Shown: positions 56,012 to 64,000 of the stretch, piece by piece | Layout of the letters: each line of letters opens with the position of its first letter | Numbering within the stretch: the stretch's first letter is position 1 | NCBI GenBank assembly: GCA_018654255.1 | Contig: JABILX010000009.1 | Span: 1-64,000 of the forward strand | Length of the DNA stretch: 64,000 nucleotides | Direction of reading: 5' to 3' | From: Candidatus Peregrinibacteria bacterium | Lineage (GTDB): Bacteria > Patescibacteriota > Gracilibacteria > UBA1369 > LOWO2-01-FULL-3 | The notes under the pieces: generated by a model | Seen by the model: the letters and a program-made list of their open reading frames with translations, nothing else | What the model was told of the DNA's origin: nothing | The model's database searches: none | Program-made: the position numbers and the translations under genes

Positions 56012-56692
56012 ATGATAATTATCAACTTCAAAGACTACGATGAATCGACTGGCGAGAACGCTGTTTCTTTGGCGAAAGAGTTTGAAAAAGTTTTCAATGA
56101 AACGGGTGTTCCTATCGTCGTTGTTGTGCATCCTTTTGATCTTCGAAATGTTGTTGAAGCTTGTCCTAATCTTGCGGTGTATTGTCAGACTGCAGATGGT
56201 TATACGTTGGATGAAAGTCACACCAAAAAGAAGACTCAAACTGGTCGAATTACTCCTATTATGTTGAAAAAAACGGGTGCTACTGGAGTCATTTTAAATC
56301 ATGCTGAAAACCCTCTCGTAGATGATGAAATTGAACGAATTGTGAATGATATGAATGCTGATTTTCCTGAGGCTCAAATCGTGGTTTGTGCAGGGAGTTC
56401 AGAGCGTGCGGAAGCTGTTTCGAAACGGGTAGAAGTGGCCTATATTGCTATTGAACCGCCAGATCTAATTGGAGGTGATATTTCGGTAACAACCAGGCCT
56501 GAAATTATAGAGGAAGCTGTTGAAAAAGTGGGGGACAATGTGTTGGTTGGAGCTGGGGTGAAGACAGCGGAAGATATTACAAAAGCAAAGGAGCTTGGAG
56601 CCAAGGGGGTGTTGCTTGCTTCGGGGGTTATAAAACCTAAGGATGGGGGAACTCCTTATGAGTCATTAATTGCTCTTACAAAAGCATTCTAA
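56012..56692 (+). CDS. tpiA: triosephosphate isomerase, archaeal type
   Basis: Interconverts dihydroxyacetone phosphate and glyceraldehyde 3-phosphate. The 226 aa are the short archaeal form; usual bacterial enzymes have about 250. Catalytic residues are in INFKDY (Lys), ILNHAENPL (His) and IEPPDLIGG (Glu), with phosphate-binding GAGVKTAEDI and GVLLASGVIK. The EPPDLIG and NHAENP forms are typical of archaeal sequences. The start at ATG 56012 gives the family N-terminus; the open frame continues upstream without similarity. It heads the plus-strand unit that runs to rpoD. Confidence 0.95.
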   Translation: MIIINFKDYDESTGENAVSLAKEFEKVFNETGVPIVVVVHPFDLRNVVEACPNLAVYCQTADGYTLDESHTKKKTQTGRITPIMLKKTGATGVILNHAENPLVDDEIERIVNDMNADFPEAQIVVCAGSSERAEAVSKRVEVAYIAIEPPDLIGGDISVTTRPEIIEEAVEKVGDNVLVGAGVKTAEDITKAKELGAKGVLLASGVIKPKDGGTPYESLIALTKAF

Positions 56693-56703
56693 CATTACCT
56701 CAA

Positions 56704-58134
56704 ATGGTTGAAATTGTTGCTCTTATACTGCTTAGTTTTTGGACTGTTTTTTTGATTTATGATTTCAAGAAAGCGGTTATCTTTTTGCCTGTGTTTTTTC
56801 CTCTTTATTTGGTGAAGTTTCAAGTTGGTTTTGTGCCTTTCAATGTGATAGAGGTGATGGTGTATTTGACCGGTCTTTTTTTGTTTGGGAAGTTTGTGAA
56901 AAAACGTATTTCTGGCAAGGTTAATTGGATCGAAAAATTGAAGAAATTGGTGTGGGGTGATGGTGCTATTTTCAAGGACGTTAAGGCACGTTTTTTCAAG
57001 CTATTTTTACCTGCGATTGTGCTTGCTTTGGGGTCTGTTGCGGGGCTTTATTTGTCGCATCTTTTTGGGTCTACAATTCCTGCTCTTGGAATACTAAAAG
57101 GATGGGTGCTTATGCCTATGTTATATGGTTGGATCGTCATCAGAGTCTTGGATGATATTGAGGAGAAAAAAGCAACACTTTATGCCTATTTAGTGGCATC
57201 TTTACTGCTTAGTTTGTGGGGGATTTATCAAGCTGTTACGGGGGACTTTATTACCATAGATGAAAGGGCTTCGGGACCCTTTGAATCGGCTAATTATTTG
57301 GCATTATTTATAGCTCCTGCCTTTGCACTTTCTTGTGTTTTAATTTGGCAAAGATTGGAGGAAAATTTCCTTGAAAAATACGAGGAAAAATCTGTGATAA
57401 AGAGGTTTTTTGACAAGGCAAAAAGTCTGTTTGTGAAGATTGAAATTAAAGATGTTTTGTCGCCTGTTTTTGTGTTTGAATTGGTTTGTTTTGTGTTGAT
57501 TGGCATGGCTTTGGTTGCGAGTAGATCTTATGGAGGGATTTTGGGTGTTGTTGGGGCGTTGGTCATATATGCGGCTTATGTGATTTTTCTATCTGTTTAC
57601 AGGAATGGATATGGTGGATTACTGAAGAAAATATCGATTTTTGTTGTGATTGCTCTTATTGGGGTGACCGCTTTTTGGTCGCAGATTGGAACTAGCAAAA
57701 TGAACGATTTCTTGGCTTTTGACAGGCAGAGCTCTTCTTCTGTTAGGGTTCAGACTTGGACTATTACTTTGAAATTAATAGAAGAAAATCCGTTCTTGGG
57801 GCTTGGGTTGGGTAGATTTCAGACTGTTTATGAAGAAAGGGGGGCGGAATTGCTTGGTGTTGAGCCTTATGAGGAGACTATGTTGCATCCTCACAACCTT
57901 GTGCTGTCTACTTGGGCAAATGCTGGTATGGCTGGTGTGATCGCTTTGGCATGGCTCATTGTGGCTGTTTTTTGGTCTCTCAAGAACAAAAAGCTTTCTA
58001 TCGAGGAAAGGCGTTTTGTTGCCTTGATTTTGACTATGTTTTTGGTTGTTTTGCTACATGGAGTTGTGGATCAACCTCTTTGGAAGAATGATTTAGCCCT
58101 TATATGGTGGATGATAATATGTCTAGTAATGTAA
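56704..58134 (+). CDS. O-antigen ligase / polymerase-like (Wzy/WaaL) membrane protein
   Basis: A 476-aa polytopic protein with about 12 hydrophobic helices and a long outer loop (about 365-405) with the Wzy_C/WaaL pattern SVRVQTWTITLKLIEENPFLGLGLGRF split over helix and loop, ending in HPHNLVLSTWANAGM, which carries the family His. Members polymerise or transfer undecaprenyl-linked glycans at the outer face of the membrane. With the WecA/TagO-like enzyme nearby, a surface polysaccharide or S-layer glycan is the likely product; the acceptor cannot be told. It ends 16 bases inside the riboflavin kinase gene. Confidence 0.88.
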   Translation: MVEIVALILLSFWTVFLIYDFKKAVIFLPVFFPLYLVKFQVGFVPFNVIEVMVYLTGLFLFGKFVKKRISGKVNWIEKLKKLVWGDGAIFKDVKARFFKLFLPAIVLALGSVAGLYLSHLFGSTIPALGILKGWVLMPMLYGWIVIRVLDDIEEKKATLYAYLVASLLLSLWGIYQAVTGDFITIDERASGPFESANYLALFIAPAFALSCVLIWQRLEENFLEKYEEKSVIKRFFDKAKSLFVKIEIKDVLSPVFVFELVCFVLIGMALVASRSYGGILGVVGALVIYAAYVIFLSVYRNGYGGLLKKISIFVVIALIGVTAFWSQIGTSKMNDFLAFDRQSSSSVRVQTWTITLKLIEENPFLGLGLGRFQTVYEERGAELLGVEPYEETMLHPHNLVLSTWANAGMAGVIALAWLIVAVFWSLKNKKLSIEERRFVALILTMFLVVLLHGVVDQPLWKNDLALIWWMIICLVM

Positions 58135-58502
58135 TTTCTGGAAAAATTGAAAAAGGGGAAGGTTTGGGATCGAAAATCTCTTATCCTACTATTAATGTGG
58201 TTTTGGATAAGGATGAGGAACTTGAGGGTGTTTATGTGTGCAAAGTGCGATTTACAGGTGATTCGGAGAGAGGAGATGTTTTTGGAGCGGGTTATGTTGG
58301 TGAGAAAAAGAGTCTTCCTGATGGAAAATTTGTTTGTGAGGTTAATTTATTTGAGGAAGTGGGGGATTTGTATGGTTTGGAAGTCGAAATAGAGCTTTTG
58401 GAGAAAATTCGGGATGTACAAAAGGTGAAAAATTTGGAAGAATTAAGATCGCTGATTTCAGAAGACGTTAAAAAATCAAAAGAATGGTTGTTAAAAAATT
58501 AA
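58119..58502 (+). CDS. standalone riboflavin kinase
   Basis: Phosphorylates riboflavin to FMN. The 127-aa protein is only the C-terminal kinase domain of the usual bifunctional RibF: ISGKIEKGEGLGSKISYPTINV (nucleotide-binding Gly loop with P-T) and GVYVCKVRF, AGYVGEKKSLPDGKF and EVNLFEEVGDLYG follow in order. The N-terminal FAD-synthetase domain is missing. FMN adenylylation would need another enzyme, perhaps the cytidylyltransferase-type protein at 36921. I chose ATG 58119; 58104 is also in frame. It overlaps both neighbours. Confidence 0.92.
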   Translation: MSSNVISGKIEKGEGLGSKISYPTINVVLDKDEELEGVYVCKVRFTGDSERGDVFGAGYVGEKKSLPDGKFVCEVNLFEEVGDLYGLEVEIELLEKIRDVQKVKNLEELRSLISEDVKKSKEWLLKN

Positions 58503-59800
58503 GAAAATTAGTTTCCAACACTCATCCGTTGCGACTTTTGTATCATAAGTTGTTTGCGGTTATGGGTGCTATTTGGTATAGGTTTCCTTCGAGAAAAATG
58601 ACTGTTATTGGTGTTACTGGGACGAACGGAAAAACGACTACTGTGAACCTAGTTGCACATATTTTGGAGTCGGCTGGTCACAAAGTTGGGATGACTTCGA
58701 CTATAAATTTTCAAATTGGTGATAAGAAGTGGTCGAATAAGACAAAAATGACTTCGCTTGGTAGGTTTGGTCTCCAAAAAATGCTTCGTCGAATGGCGAA
58801 TGCTGGATGTGAATATGCTGTTATTGAGGTTTCTTCTCATGCGATGACTCAATCTAGGGTATGGGGAATAAATATTGATGTTGGGGCTTTTACGAATGTT
58901 ACTGAGGATCATATTGAATATCACGGAAGTAAGGAGAAGTATTTGGTGGCTAAAGGTGAATTATTCAAGAAGATTTCTTCGAGTAAAAGAAAGTCTGGGA
59001 TTCCGAAATTGTTGGTTTTGAACCAAGGGGATCCAAATTTTGATTATTTTGATAGGTTTGTTGCTGATAGAAAACTTAATTATGGGATTAAGGCTGGGAC
59101 TGTTCGAGCTTCTTCTATTAAATTGCGTCCGGATGGTAGTGATTTTGTTTTGAATATTCCGAATCAAACTAGGGATGTTAAGTTTGGTTTGCCGGGGGAT
59201 TTCAATATTGAAAATGTACTTTGTGCGGCTAGTATTTGTTTGGGATTGAATATTGATTTCGAGAAGATTGTGAACGCGCTTGAGAGTGCGAAGACTGTTC
59301 CTGGTAGATATGACCATGTGAACGCGGGACAGGATCCTTCTATAGTAATAGATTATGCTCACGCTCCAGATTCATTGGAGAAGCTTTTGTCGATGTATCG
59401 TGATCTGACGTTGGACGGTAAGTTATATGCTGTTTTTGGTGCAACTGGTGGTGGTAGAGATAGAAAGAAGCGTCCAAAGATGGGAAAGGTTGCCGATAAA
59501 TATGCAGATTATGTGGTTGTGACAAATGATGATCCTTATGATGATGATGAGATTTCTATAATAGATGATGTTTCCGAAGGTATTGATCGGAAAGAGGGAG
59601 AGGGTTTCTGGAAGATTCCAGATAGGAGAGAGGCTATTAGGCTCGTTCTTGCTTTGGCAAAGAAAGGTGATAGCGTGGTGATTGCTGGAAAAGGGGCTGA
59701 GGAAGTTATGAAGATTCGAGGTGGAACTATTCCTTGGAACGATAAGGCGACTGTCGTGGAACTTCTTAGACGTGATATCTCGGTAGGATTAGTTGAATAA
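58484..59800 (+). CDS. murE: MurE-like Mur ligase lacking the N-terminal domain
   Basis: Adds the third amino acid to UDP-MurNAc-dipeptide in peptidoglycan precursor synthesis. The 438 aa begin with about 35 residues of basic/hydrophobic sequence instead of the usual N-terminal UDP-binding domain; the P-loop GTNGKTT starts near residue 46 rather than about 114. The rest is intact: EVSSHAMTQSRVWGI, TNVTEDHIEYHGS, PGRYDHV, DYAHAPDSLEK, FGATGGGRDRKKRP and AGKGAEE. The substrate motif reads NDDPYDDD rather than the DNPR of diaminopimelate ligases, so another amino acid, such as lysine, is possible. Start at ATG 58484 overlaps the kinase gene. Confidence 0.88.
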   Translation: MVVKKLRKLVSNTHPLRLLYHKLFAVMGAIWYRFPSRKMTVIGVTGTNGKTTTVNLVAHILESAGHKVGMTSTINFQIGDKKWSNKTKMTSLGRFGLQKMLRRMANAGCEYAVIEVSSHAMTQSRVWGINIDVGAFTNVTEDHIEYHGSKEKYLVAKGELFKKISSSKRKSGIPKLLVLNQGDPNFDYFDRFVADRKLNYGIKAGTVRASSIKLRPDGSDFVLNIPNQTRDVKFGLPGDFNIENVLCAASICLGLNIDFEKIVNALESAKTVPGRYDHVNAGQDPSIVIDYAHAPDSLEKLLSMYRDLTLDGKLYAVFGATGGGRDRKKRPKMGKVADKYADYVVVTNDDPYDDDEISIIDDVSEGIDRKEGEGFWKIPDRREAIRLVLALAKKGDSVVIAGKGAEEVMKIRGGTIPWNDKATVVELLRRDISVGLVE

Positions 59801-59813
59801 ATAATTTGTACAG

Positions 59814-60719
59814 ATGGATGGATTTTTGTTTATAGATAAGGAAAAAGGCATTACTTCTTTTGATGTAATTAGGCAGCTCAAGAGGACTGGCCTTATTGGT
59901 AAAAAAAAGATAGGGCATGCGGGGACTCTCGATCCGATTGCGACCGGTCTTATGATAATTGCTTTGGGCGAGGGGACTAAACTTTTGGAGTTTTTGATTG
60001 GTGCCGACAAGGTTTATAGAGCTTCTTGTAAGTTTGGGGAGGTGTCGGACACTTATGATGGTGATGGCGAAGTTGTGCCATATTCAGAATCGTATGTAAA
60101 AGAGATTTCTCGTGAGAAAGTTGAAAAGGTCTTTGAAGACAATTTTCTCGGAAAGATTTCACAGATTCCTCCCAAATATTCTGCGAAAAAGATCGATGGT
60201 AAAAGGGCTTATGATCTTGCTCGTGAAGGTAAGGAATTTGAGATGAAGGCACGTGAAGTAAATATGTATGATTTCAAAATTATTAGTTTTGATTGGCCTT
60301 TGTTTGAGTTTGAGATTAGTTGTAGTAGTGGAACTTATGTCAGATCCATCGTCCATGATCTTGGGCAGATGCTTGAGTGTGGGGCTTATATGACTGATTT
60401 GAGAAGAACTGAGATAGGTTTTTTGGCTGGAGGTAAGAGTAGGGGAATTTCTGTTGATGATGCTGTTAAGGTTGGTGAGGTTTCTGATCTGGATGAAATT
60501 ATTCATGTACCCGAGGAATTATTCGATGGATATCCGTTTTGTGAGATCAATATGAATGATTATAGTAGGCTTAAAAATGGTGGTTTTACCTTGAACACAA
60601 AAAGTATTCAAACGAACGATATTTTGGCTTTCTGTGGCGGTAAAATTGTCGGTGTGCTTGAACCGACCATGAAAAATAAATTTGTAAAATTTAGAAAACA
60701 GATTAAACTCTCCCCGTGA
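59814..60719 (+). CDS. truB: tRNA pseudouridine-55 synthase
   Basis: Makes Ψ55 in the T-loop of tRNAs. The 301 aa have the catalytic aspartate in KIGHAGTLDPIATGLMII (about residue 40), the motif QIPPKYSAKKIDGKRAYDLAREG in the thumb region split over two helices, and CSSGTYVRSIVHDLG. It ends in TGA that overlaps the next GTG start by four bases (GTGA). Confidence 0.97.
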   Translation: MDGFLFIDKEKGITSFDVIRQLKRTGLIGKKKIGHAGTLDPIATGLMIIALGEGTKLLEFLIGADKVYRASCKFGEVSDTYDGDGEVVPYSESYVKEISREKVEKVFEDNFLGKISQIPPKYSAKKIDGKRAYDLAREGKEFEMKAREVNMYDFKIISFDWPLFEFEISCSSGTYVRSIVHDLGQMLECGAYMTDLRRTEIGFLAGGKSRGISVDDAVKVGEVSDLDEIIHVPEELFDGYPFCEINMNDYSRLKNGGFTLNTKSIQTNDILAFCGGKIVGVLEPTMKNKFVKFRKQIKLSP

Positions 60720-61765
60720 ATTATTTTGGTATCATAGCTTTGGTTAGTTTTATTTTGGGCGTTGCTCTTAATTTCTTTGGAATGAAATATTTTCCGAAGT
60801 GGAAAATGTTGGATCGTCCTGAGAAATATAATTTGAATAGGAAACCTATTCCTTATTATGGTGGGATTTTGTTGTTTTTGGCTTTTTTGTTTTCGGTTTT
60901 GATTTTTGTTGATATGTCGAGGGAAGTTGTTGGTTTGATTGCTGGTGGAGCTATAATTATGTTGATTGGGATTTGGGATGATTATAAGGGGTTGAGTCCG
61001 TATTTGAGAATTTTGATGCAGATTGTTGCAGCTCTCGTTTTGGTTGGGTCTGGAATAGGGATATTGTCTATAACAAATCCTCTTGGTGGGTTTATTGATC
61101 TGTCGTCGTGGTATTGGTATGGAATTCCTATTCTTGGAGCGATTTTCACTGTTGTTTGGATTGTGTTGATTACTAATACAATGAATTTTCTTGATGGAGT
61201 TGGGGGGTTGTCATCAGGTGTTTCGTTTATTGCTTCGCTTACTATCTTCTTTTTGAGTGTGAGACCTGGAATTCATGTAGATGTTGCGTCTCAGGAGACG
61301 GTTGCTGTTATTGCTTTGATTTTGGCTTTTTGTTCTCTGGCTTTCTTGGTCTTCGATTTTCCACCGGCAAAGATGTTGATGGGTGATGCTGGAAGTACTT
61401 TCTTGGGATTTACTTTGGCTACACTTGCTATTTTTTCTGGAGGGAAGGTTGCGACGGCTTTCTTGGTGTTGGGTCTTCCAATTCTAGATGCTTCTTGGGT
61501 TATTTTTAGGAGAATTTTTGAAGGGAAGAAACCTTGGCAAGGAGATTTGAAACATCTTCATCATAGACTTCTTGCTCTTGGGATGAAGGAGCAAACGGTG
61601 CTTTATGTTGTTTATGGTTTTTCTGTTTTGTTTGGTGTTACTGCGGTTGTTTGTGTCAGTTCCAAACAGAAGTTATTTGTTATGATTGCGCTTGTTCTTT
61701 TGATGATGCTTTTGGTGGCTGGAATATTGATGGCCTCTAAAACAAAGAAAACATTGAATAAATAG
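60716..61765 (+). CDS. WecA/TagO-like UDP-GlcNAc:undecaprenyl-phosphate transferase
   Basis: Integral membrane enzyme of the MraY/WecA family that loads a sugar-1-phosphate onto undecaprenyl phosphate. The 349 aa with about ten helices contain the Mg-binding NTMNFLDGVGGLSSG, LMGDAGSTFLGFTL, and the HLHHRLL motif near residue 280, which is typical of the WecA/TagO branch rather than of MraY. It starts the glycan that the Wzy-like protein would extend, for a teichoic-like polymer or secondary cell-wall polysaccharide. GTG start overlaps truB. Confidence 0.93.
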   Translation: MNYFGIIALVSFILGVALNFFGMKYFPKWKMLDRPEKYNLNRKPIPYYGGILLFLAFLFSVLIFVDMSREVVGLIAGGAIIMLIGIWDDYKGLSPYLRILMQIVAALVLVGSGIGILSITNPLGGFIDLSSWYWYGIPILGAIFTVVWIVLITNTMNFLDGVGGLSSGVSFIASLTIFFLSVRPGIHVDVASQETVAVIALILAFCSLAFLVFDFPPAKMLMGDAGSTFLGFTLATLAIFSGGKVATAFLVLGLPILDASWVIFRRIFEGKKPWQGDLKHLHHRLLALGMKEQTVLYVVYGFSVLFGVTAVVCVSSKQKLFVMIALVLLMMLLVAGILMASKTKKTLNK

Positions 61766-61804
61766 GGCAATTTGGTATATAAGTATTTTACTTAAGAGGT
61801 TTTT

Positions 61805-63586
61805 ATGGGCGATATTGTTTTAGATATAAAGAATAGGCTTAGCATCGAGGATGTTGTGGCTCCTTATGTTGAGTTGAAGAAGGCAGGCAGAAATTTCAAA
61901 GCGTGCTGTCCTTTTCATAGTGAAAAAACACCGTCTTTTGTTGTTAGTCCAGAAAAGCAGATTGCTTACTGTTTTGGCTGTCACAAAGGAGGAGATATGT
62001 TCAAATTTATTCAAGAGGTGGAGGGGATTGAGTTTCCTGACGCTGTGAAGATGTTGGCGGACAAAGCTGGTGTAAAAGCTGATGTGAAGAAATTCAAATC
62101 CAAAGGAAAGGGAGGTAAGAGTGTGAAAGAAGAATTGATTGAGATGCATGAAGAGGCTTGCAAGTTTTTTGAAAGCAATCTTTTTGATAAAACCAATGAA
62201 GCTAAGGATGTTTTGTCTTATTTGGAAAGAAGGGAAATTAAGAAAGATACTATTAAAAATTTCAGAGTTGGTTTGGCAAAGAAGGAATTTGATCAACTCT
62301 ATAAGCATTTAATTAAAAAAGGTTATAACCATGATTCACTTATTAAATCTGGTTTATTTACTTTGAAGGATGTTTCTGGGAAGGGAATTTATGACAAATT
62401 TAGATTGAGATTAATGTTTCCAATTTTTGACCATATTGGGCGAGTTATTGGTTTTGGTGGGCGTGCCTTGAAGAAAGATCAAATGCCGAAGTATCTGAAC
62501 TCACCAGAGACCCAGATCTATTCGAAGGGACAAGTTTTGTATGGTTTGTCTCATGCCAAACAATCTATCAAGGATGCAGATAAGATTGTTGTTGTTGAGG
62601 GGTATTTTGATGTTATATCTTTGCACCAGGAGGAAATAAAAAATGTAGTTGCCAGTAGTGGGACGGCTCTGACACCTGAGCAGGCGAAACTTATTAGTAG
62701 ATTTACCAAGAATGTTGTTTCTTGTTTTGATACTGATTCTGCTGGAATTAATGCTACGAAGAGAGCTTATGAGGTTTTGCAATATAATAATATGAATATT
62801 CGCACAATTAGGATGCCTGACAAGATGAAAGATCCTGCTGATTTTATGGTTGAATATGGTAAAAAATCTAAGGATATGTTCTCAACTATGATAGAGGATG
62901 CTCCGTATTTCTTGGAGTATTACGTTGATATTTTGAATGCTAAGTTTGATGTGAAGACTCTTGAGGGAAGGAGAAAATTCTTGGATGAGGTTATTCCTCT
63001 GGTAAAGGTATTGTCGAGTAGCATAAAGGTTGATCATTATGTCAGGATTTTGGCGAAATACTTGGATACGAAAGAGAGGTTTTTATATGATGAGATTGAT
63101 AACTTTAAATTGATGAGAGATCACAGGCAGAGTTCCGATTCTGTTCTTCCTAAATCTTCAAAATTGGATGCGAGAGAGATCTTGATAGCTATTATTTTGA
63201 ATCATCCAGATCTTTTTGAACATGTTGATAAAGAGCTAAATAATGATGATTTTCAAGCGGAATTAAAAGACGTTTACATCGAGATTGGCCGTCAGTATAA
63301 TGACGTTCGTACCAAAAAGGAGGGCTTTGATTTCGGAGACGATAATACCGCTAGTCTAAGCGAAAAAGTGATGGTTTTGTCTTTGTATGGAGAGGAGAGA
63401 TACGATGGGTTTGGAGAAGAATCTATACTAAAAGAAGTTGAAAAGTTGATTGACAGCGTGAAGAAAACACGACGAATGCACAAAAGGATAGAGATCGAAA
63501 GAGCTCTAAAAGAAGCCGAAAAAGCTGGGGATAAAGACAAGAAAAACGAGCTTTTGAAACAATTTCAGGAATTATTAACTCAATAA
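61805..63586 (+). CDS. dnaG: DNA primase DnaG
   Basis: Synthesises RNA primers at the fork. The 593 aa begin with the CHC2 zinc domain (CCPFHSEKTPSF, YCFGCHKGGDMFKF), followed by the catalytic core with TOPRIM (IVVVEGYFDVISL, VVSCFDTDSAGINA). The C-terminal part (from about 430) is the helical DnaB-binding region, ending in a charged helix. AAGAGG precedes the ATG at a short distance, one of the few ribosome-binding-like sites here. It is followed by rpoD, the usual macromolecular-synthesis operon order. Confidence 0.97.
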   Translation: MGDIVLDIKNRLSIEDVVAPYVELKKAGRNFKACCPFHSEKTPSFVVSPEKQIAYCFGCHKGGDMFKFIQEVEGIEFPDAVKMLADKAGVKADVKKFKSKGKGGKSVKEELIEMHEEACKFFESNLFDKTNEAKDVLSYLERREIKKDTIKNFRVGLAKKEFDQLYKHLIKKGYNHDSLIKSGLFTLKDVSGKGIYDKFRLRLMFPIFDHIGRVIGFGGRALKKDQMPKYLNSPETQIYSKGQVLYGLSHAKQSIKDADKIVVVEGYFDVISLHQEEIKNVVASSGTALTPEQAKLISRFTKNVVSCFDTDSAGINATKRAYEVLQYNNMNIRTIRMPDKMKDPADFMVEYGKKSKDMFSTMIEDAPYFLEYYVDILNAKFDVKTLEGRRKFLDEVIPLVKVLSSSIKVDHYVRILAKYLDTKERFLYDEIDNFKLMRDHRQSSDSVLPKSSKLDAREILIAIILNHPDLFEHVDKELNNDDFQAELKDVYIEIGRQYNDVRTKKEGFDFGDDNTASLSEKVMVLSLYGEERYDGFGEESILKEVEKLIDSVKKTRRMHKRIEIERALKEAEKAGDKDKKNELLKQFQELLTQ

Positions 63587-63592
63587 TAATAT

Positions 63593-64000
63593 ATGGCTAG
63601 AACAAAAAAATTCATTCAAAATCCGTCTGAGGAACTGCTAGCTGAATTCCCTAAAGAAGTTCAGGGTCTTGTTAAGAAAGGAAGAGAACATGGCTTTGTT
63701 ACTCAACAAGAACTTCTCAAGGCTATGCCGAATATCGAAAATGACCTTATTCTTCTTGATGAAATCTATACTTTGTTTATGGATTTGGGGATAGAGGTTC
63801 TTGATATGAAGGAGAGTCTGATTTGGGGAGATGATGCTGGTTTGGCAGAGGCGGGGGAAGGTGCTGATGATGAGGTGGAGAAAGAAGATCCAAAGGCGAA
63901 GAAAGGTGTTAAAGCTGAAAAAGTAGATGTTAGAAAGATTGAAAAAGAGGTCAATAAAGAAGCGAAAAAGGAAAGGAAAAAGAAAGATGAACCTAAGTAT
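63593..64000 (+). CDS. rpoD: RNA polymerase primary sigma factor, N-terminal part (cut by window end)
   Basis: The first 136 residues: MARTKKFIQNPSEEL, then a region 1.1-type domain (GREHGFVTQQELLKAMPNIE…LYTLFMDLGIEVLD, about 30-75), then an acidic and lysine-rich linker. Regions 2-4 lie beyond the window. It starts seven bases after dnaG. Confidence 0.85.
   Translation, partial: MARTKKFIQNPSEELLAEFPKEVQGLVKKGREHGFVTQQELLKAMPNIENDLILLDEIYTLFMDLGIEVLDMKESLIWGDDAGLAEAGEGADDEVEKEDPKAKKGVKAEKVDVRKIEKEVNKEAKKERKKKDEPKY

Overview
The window is an AT-rich, gene-dense bacterial chromosome segment with about 47 protein genes, no complete RNA operon and no CRISPR array. TAA, TAG and TGA all end genes, so the standard code applies. 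The gene set points to a candidate-phyla-radiation (Patescibacteria) type bacterium: very large secreted or surface proteins, several SLH (S-layer) proteins, a standalone riboflavin kinase, an archaeal-type triosephosphate isomerase, a shortened MurE-like ligase, and genes that mostly start without a Shine-Dalgarno sequence and with very short leaders. Peregrinibacteria/Gracilibacteria-like lineages are possible. No 16S rRNA is present, so placement is an inference.

Layout. 1-4.7 kb: possible SRP RNA tail, AI-2E-type permease, SLH protein, a DsbA-like/CcdA thiol-redox pair, a lamin-tail protein, and a REP-associated transposase with its palindromes. 5-9.7 kb: RNase Y, a 181-bp inverted repeat, and two paralogous SLH proteins. 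9.7-11.8 kb: groES-groEL behind a promoter with a CIRCE operator. 11.8-17.4 kb: unrecognised genes, a candidate structured RNA and two very small genes. 17.4-20.3 kb: pyrH-frr-rseP. 20.3-25.8 kb: dnaA, a FecR-like membrane protein, and an RSH protein with an intact hydrolase but a decayed synthetase. 25.8-30.6 kb: mltG and ybaB, L25, and H+-pyrophosphatase. 30.7-35.4 kb: membrane proteins and a second RSH protein with an intact synthetase but a decayed hydrolase. 35.4-37.7 kb (minus): a small membrane protein, a cytidylyltransferase-fold enzyme, ftsX and recO. 37.9-43.8 kb: gatC-gatA, a TrmB-type regulator, glutamine synthetase and holA. 43.9-55.9 kb (minus): a two-gene unit of giant proteins (2223 and 1765 aa) behind a near-consensus promoter. 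56-64 kb: tpiA, an O-antigen ligase/polymerase-like protein, riboflavin kinase, a murE-like gene, truB, a wecA/tagO-like gene, dnaG and the start of rpoD, tightly packed.

Themes. The envelope genes (SLH proteins, WecA/TagO-like enzyme, Wzy-like protein, MurE-like ligase, MltG, giant secreted protein, DsbA/CcdA for disulfides) fit a peptidoglycan cell with an S-layer and disulfide-bonded surface proteins. The + strand is rich in G and T across the window whatever the gene direction, with no switch at dnaA, so the whole window seems to lie in one replichore. Best candidates for something undescribed are the giant-protein operon, the pair of reciprocally decayed RSH enzymes, the two palindromic elements and the structured RNA near 13.1 kb.
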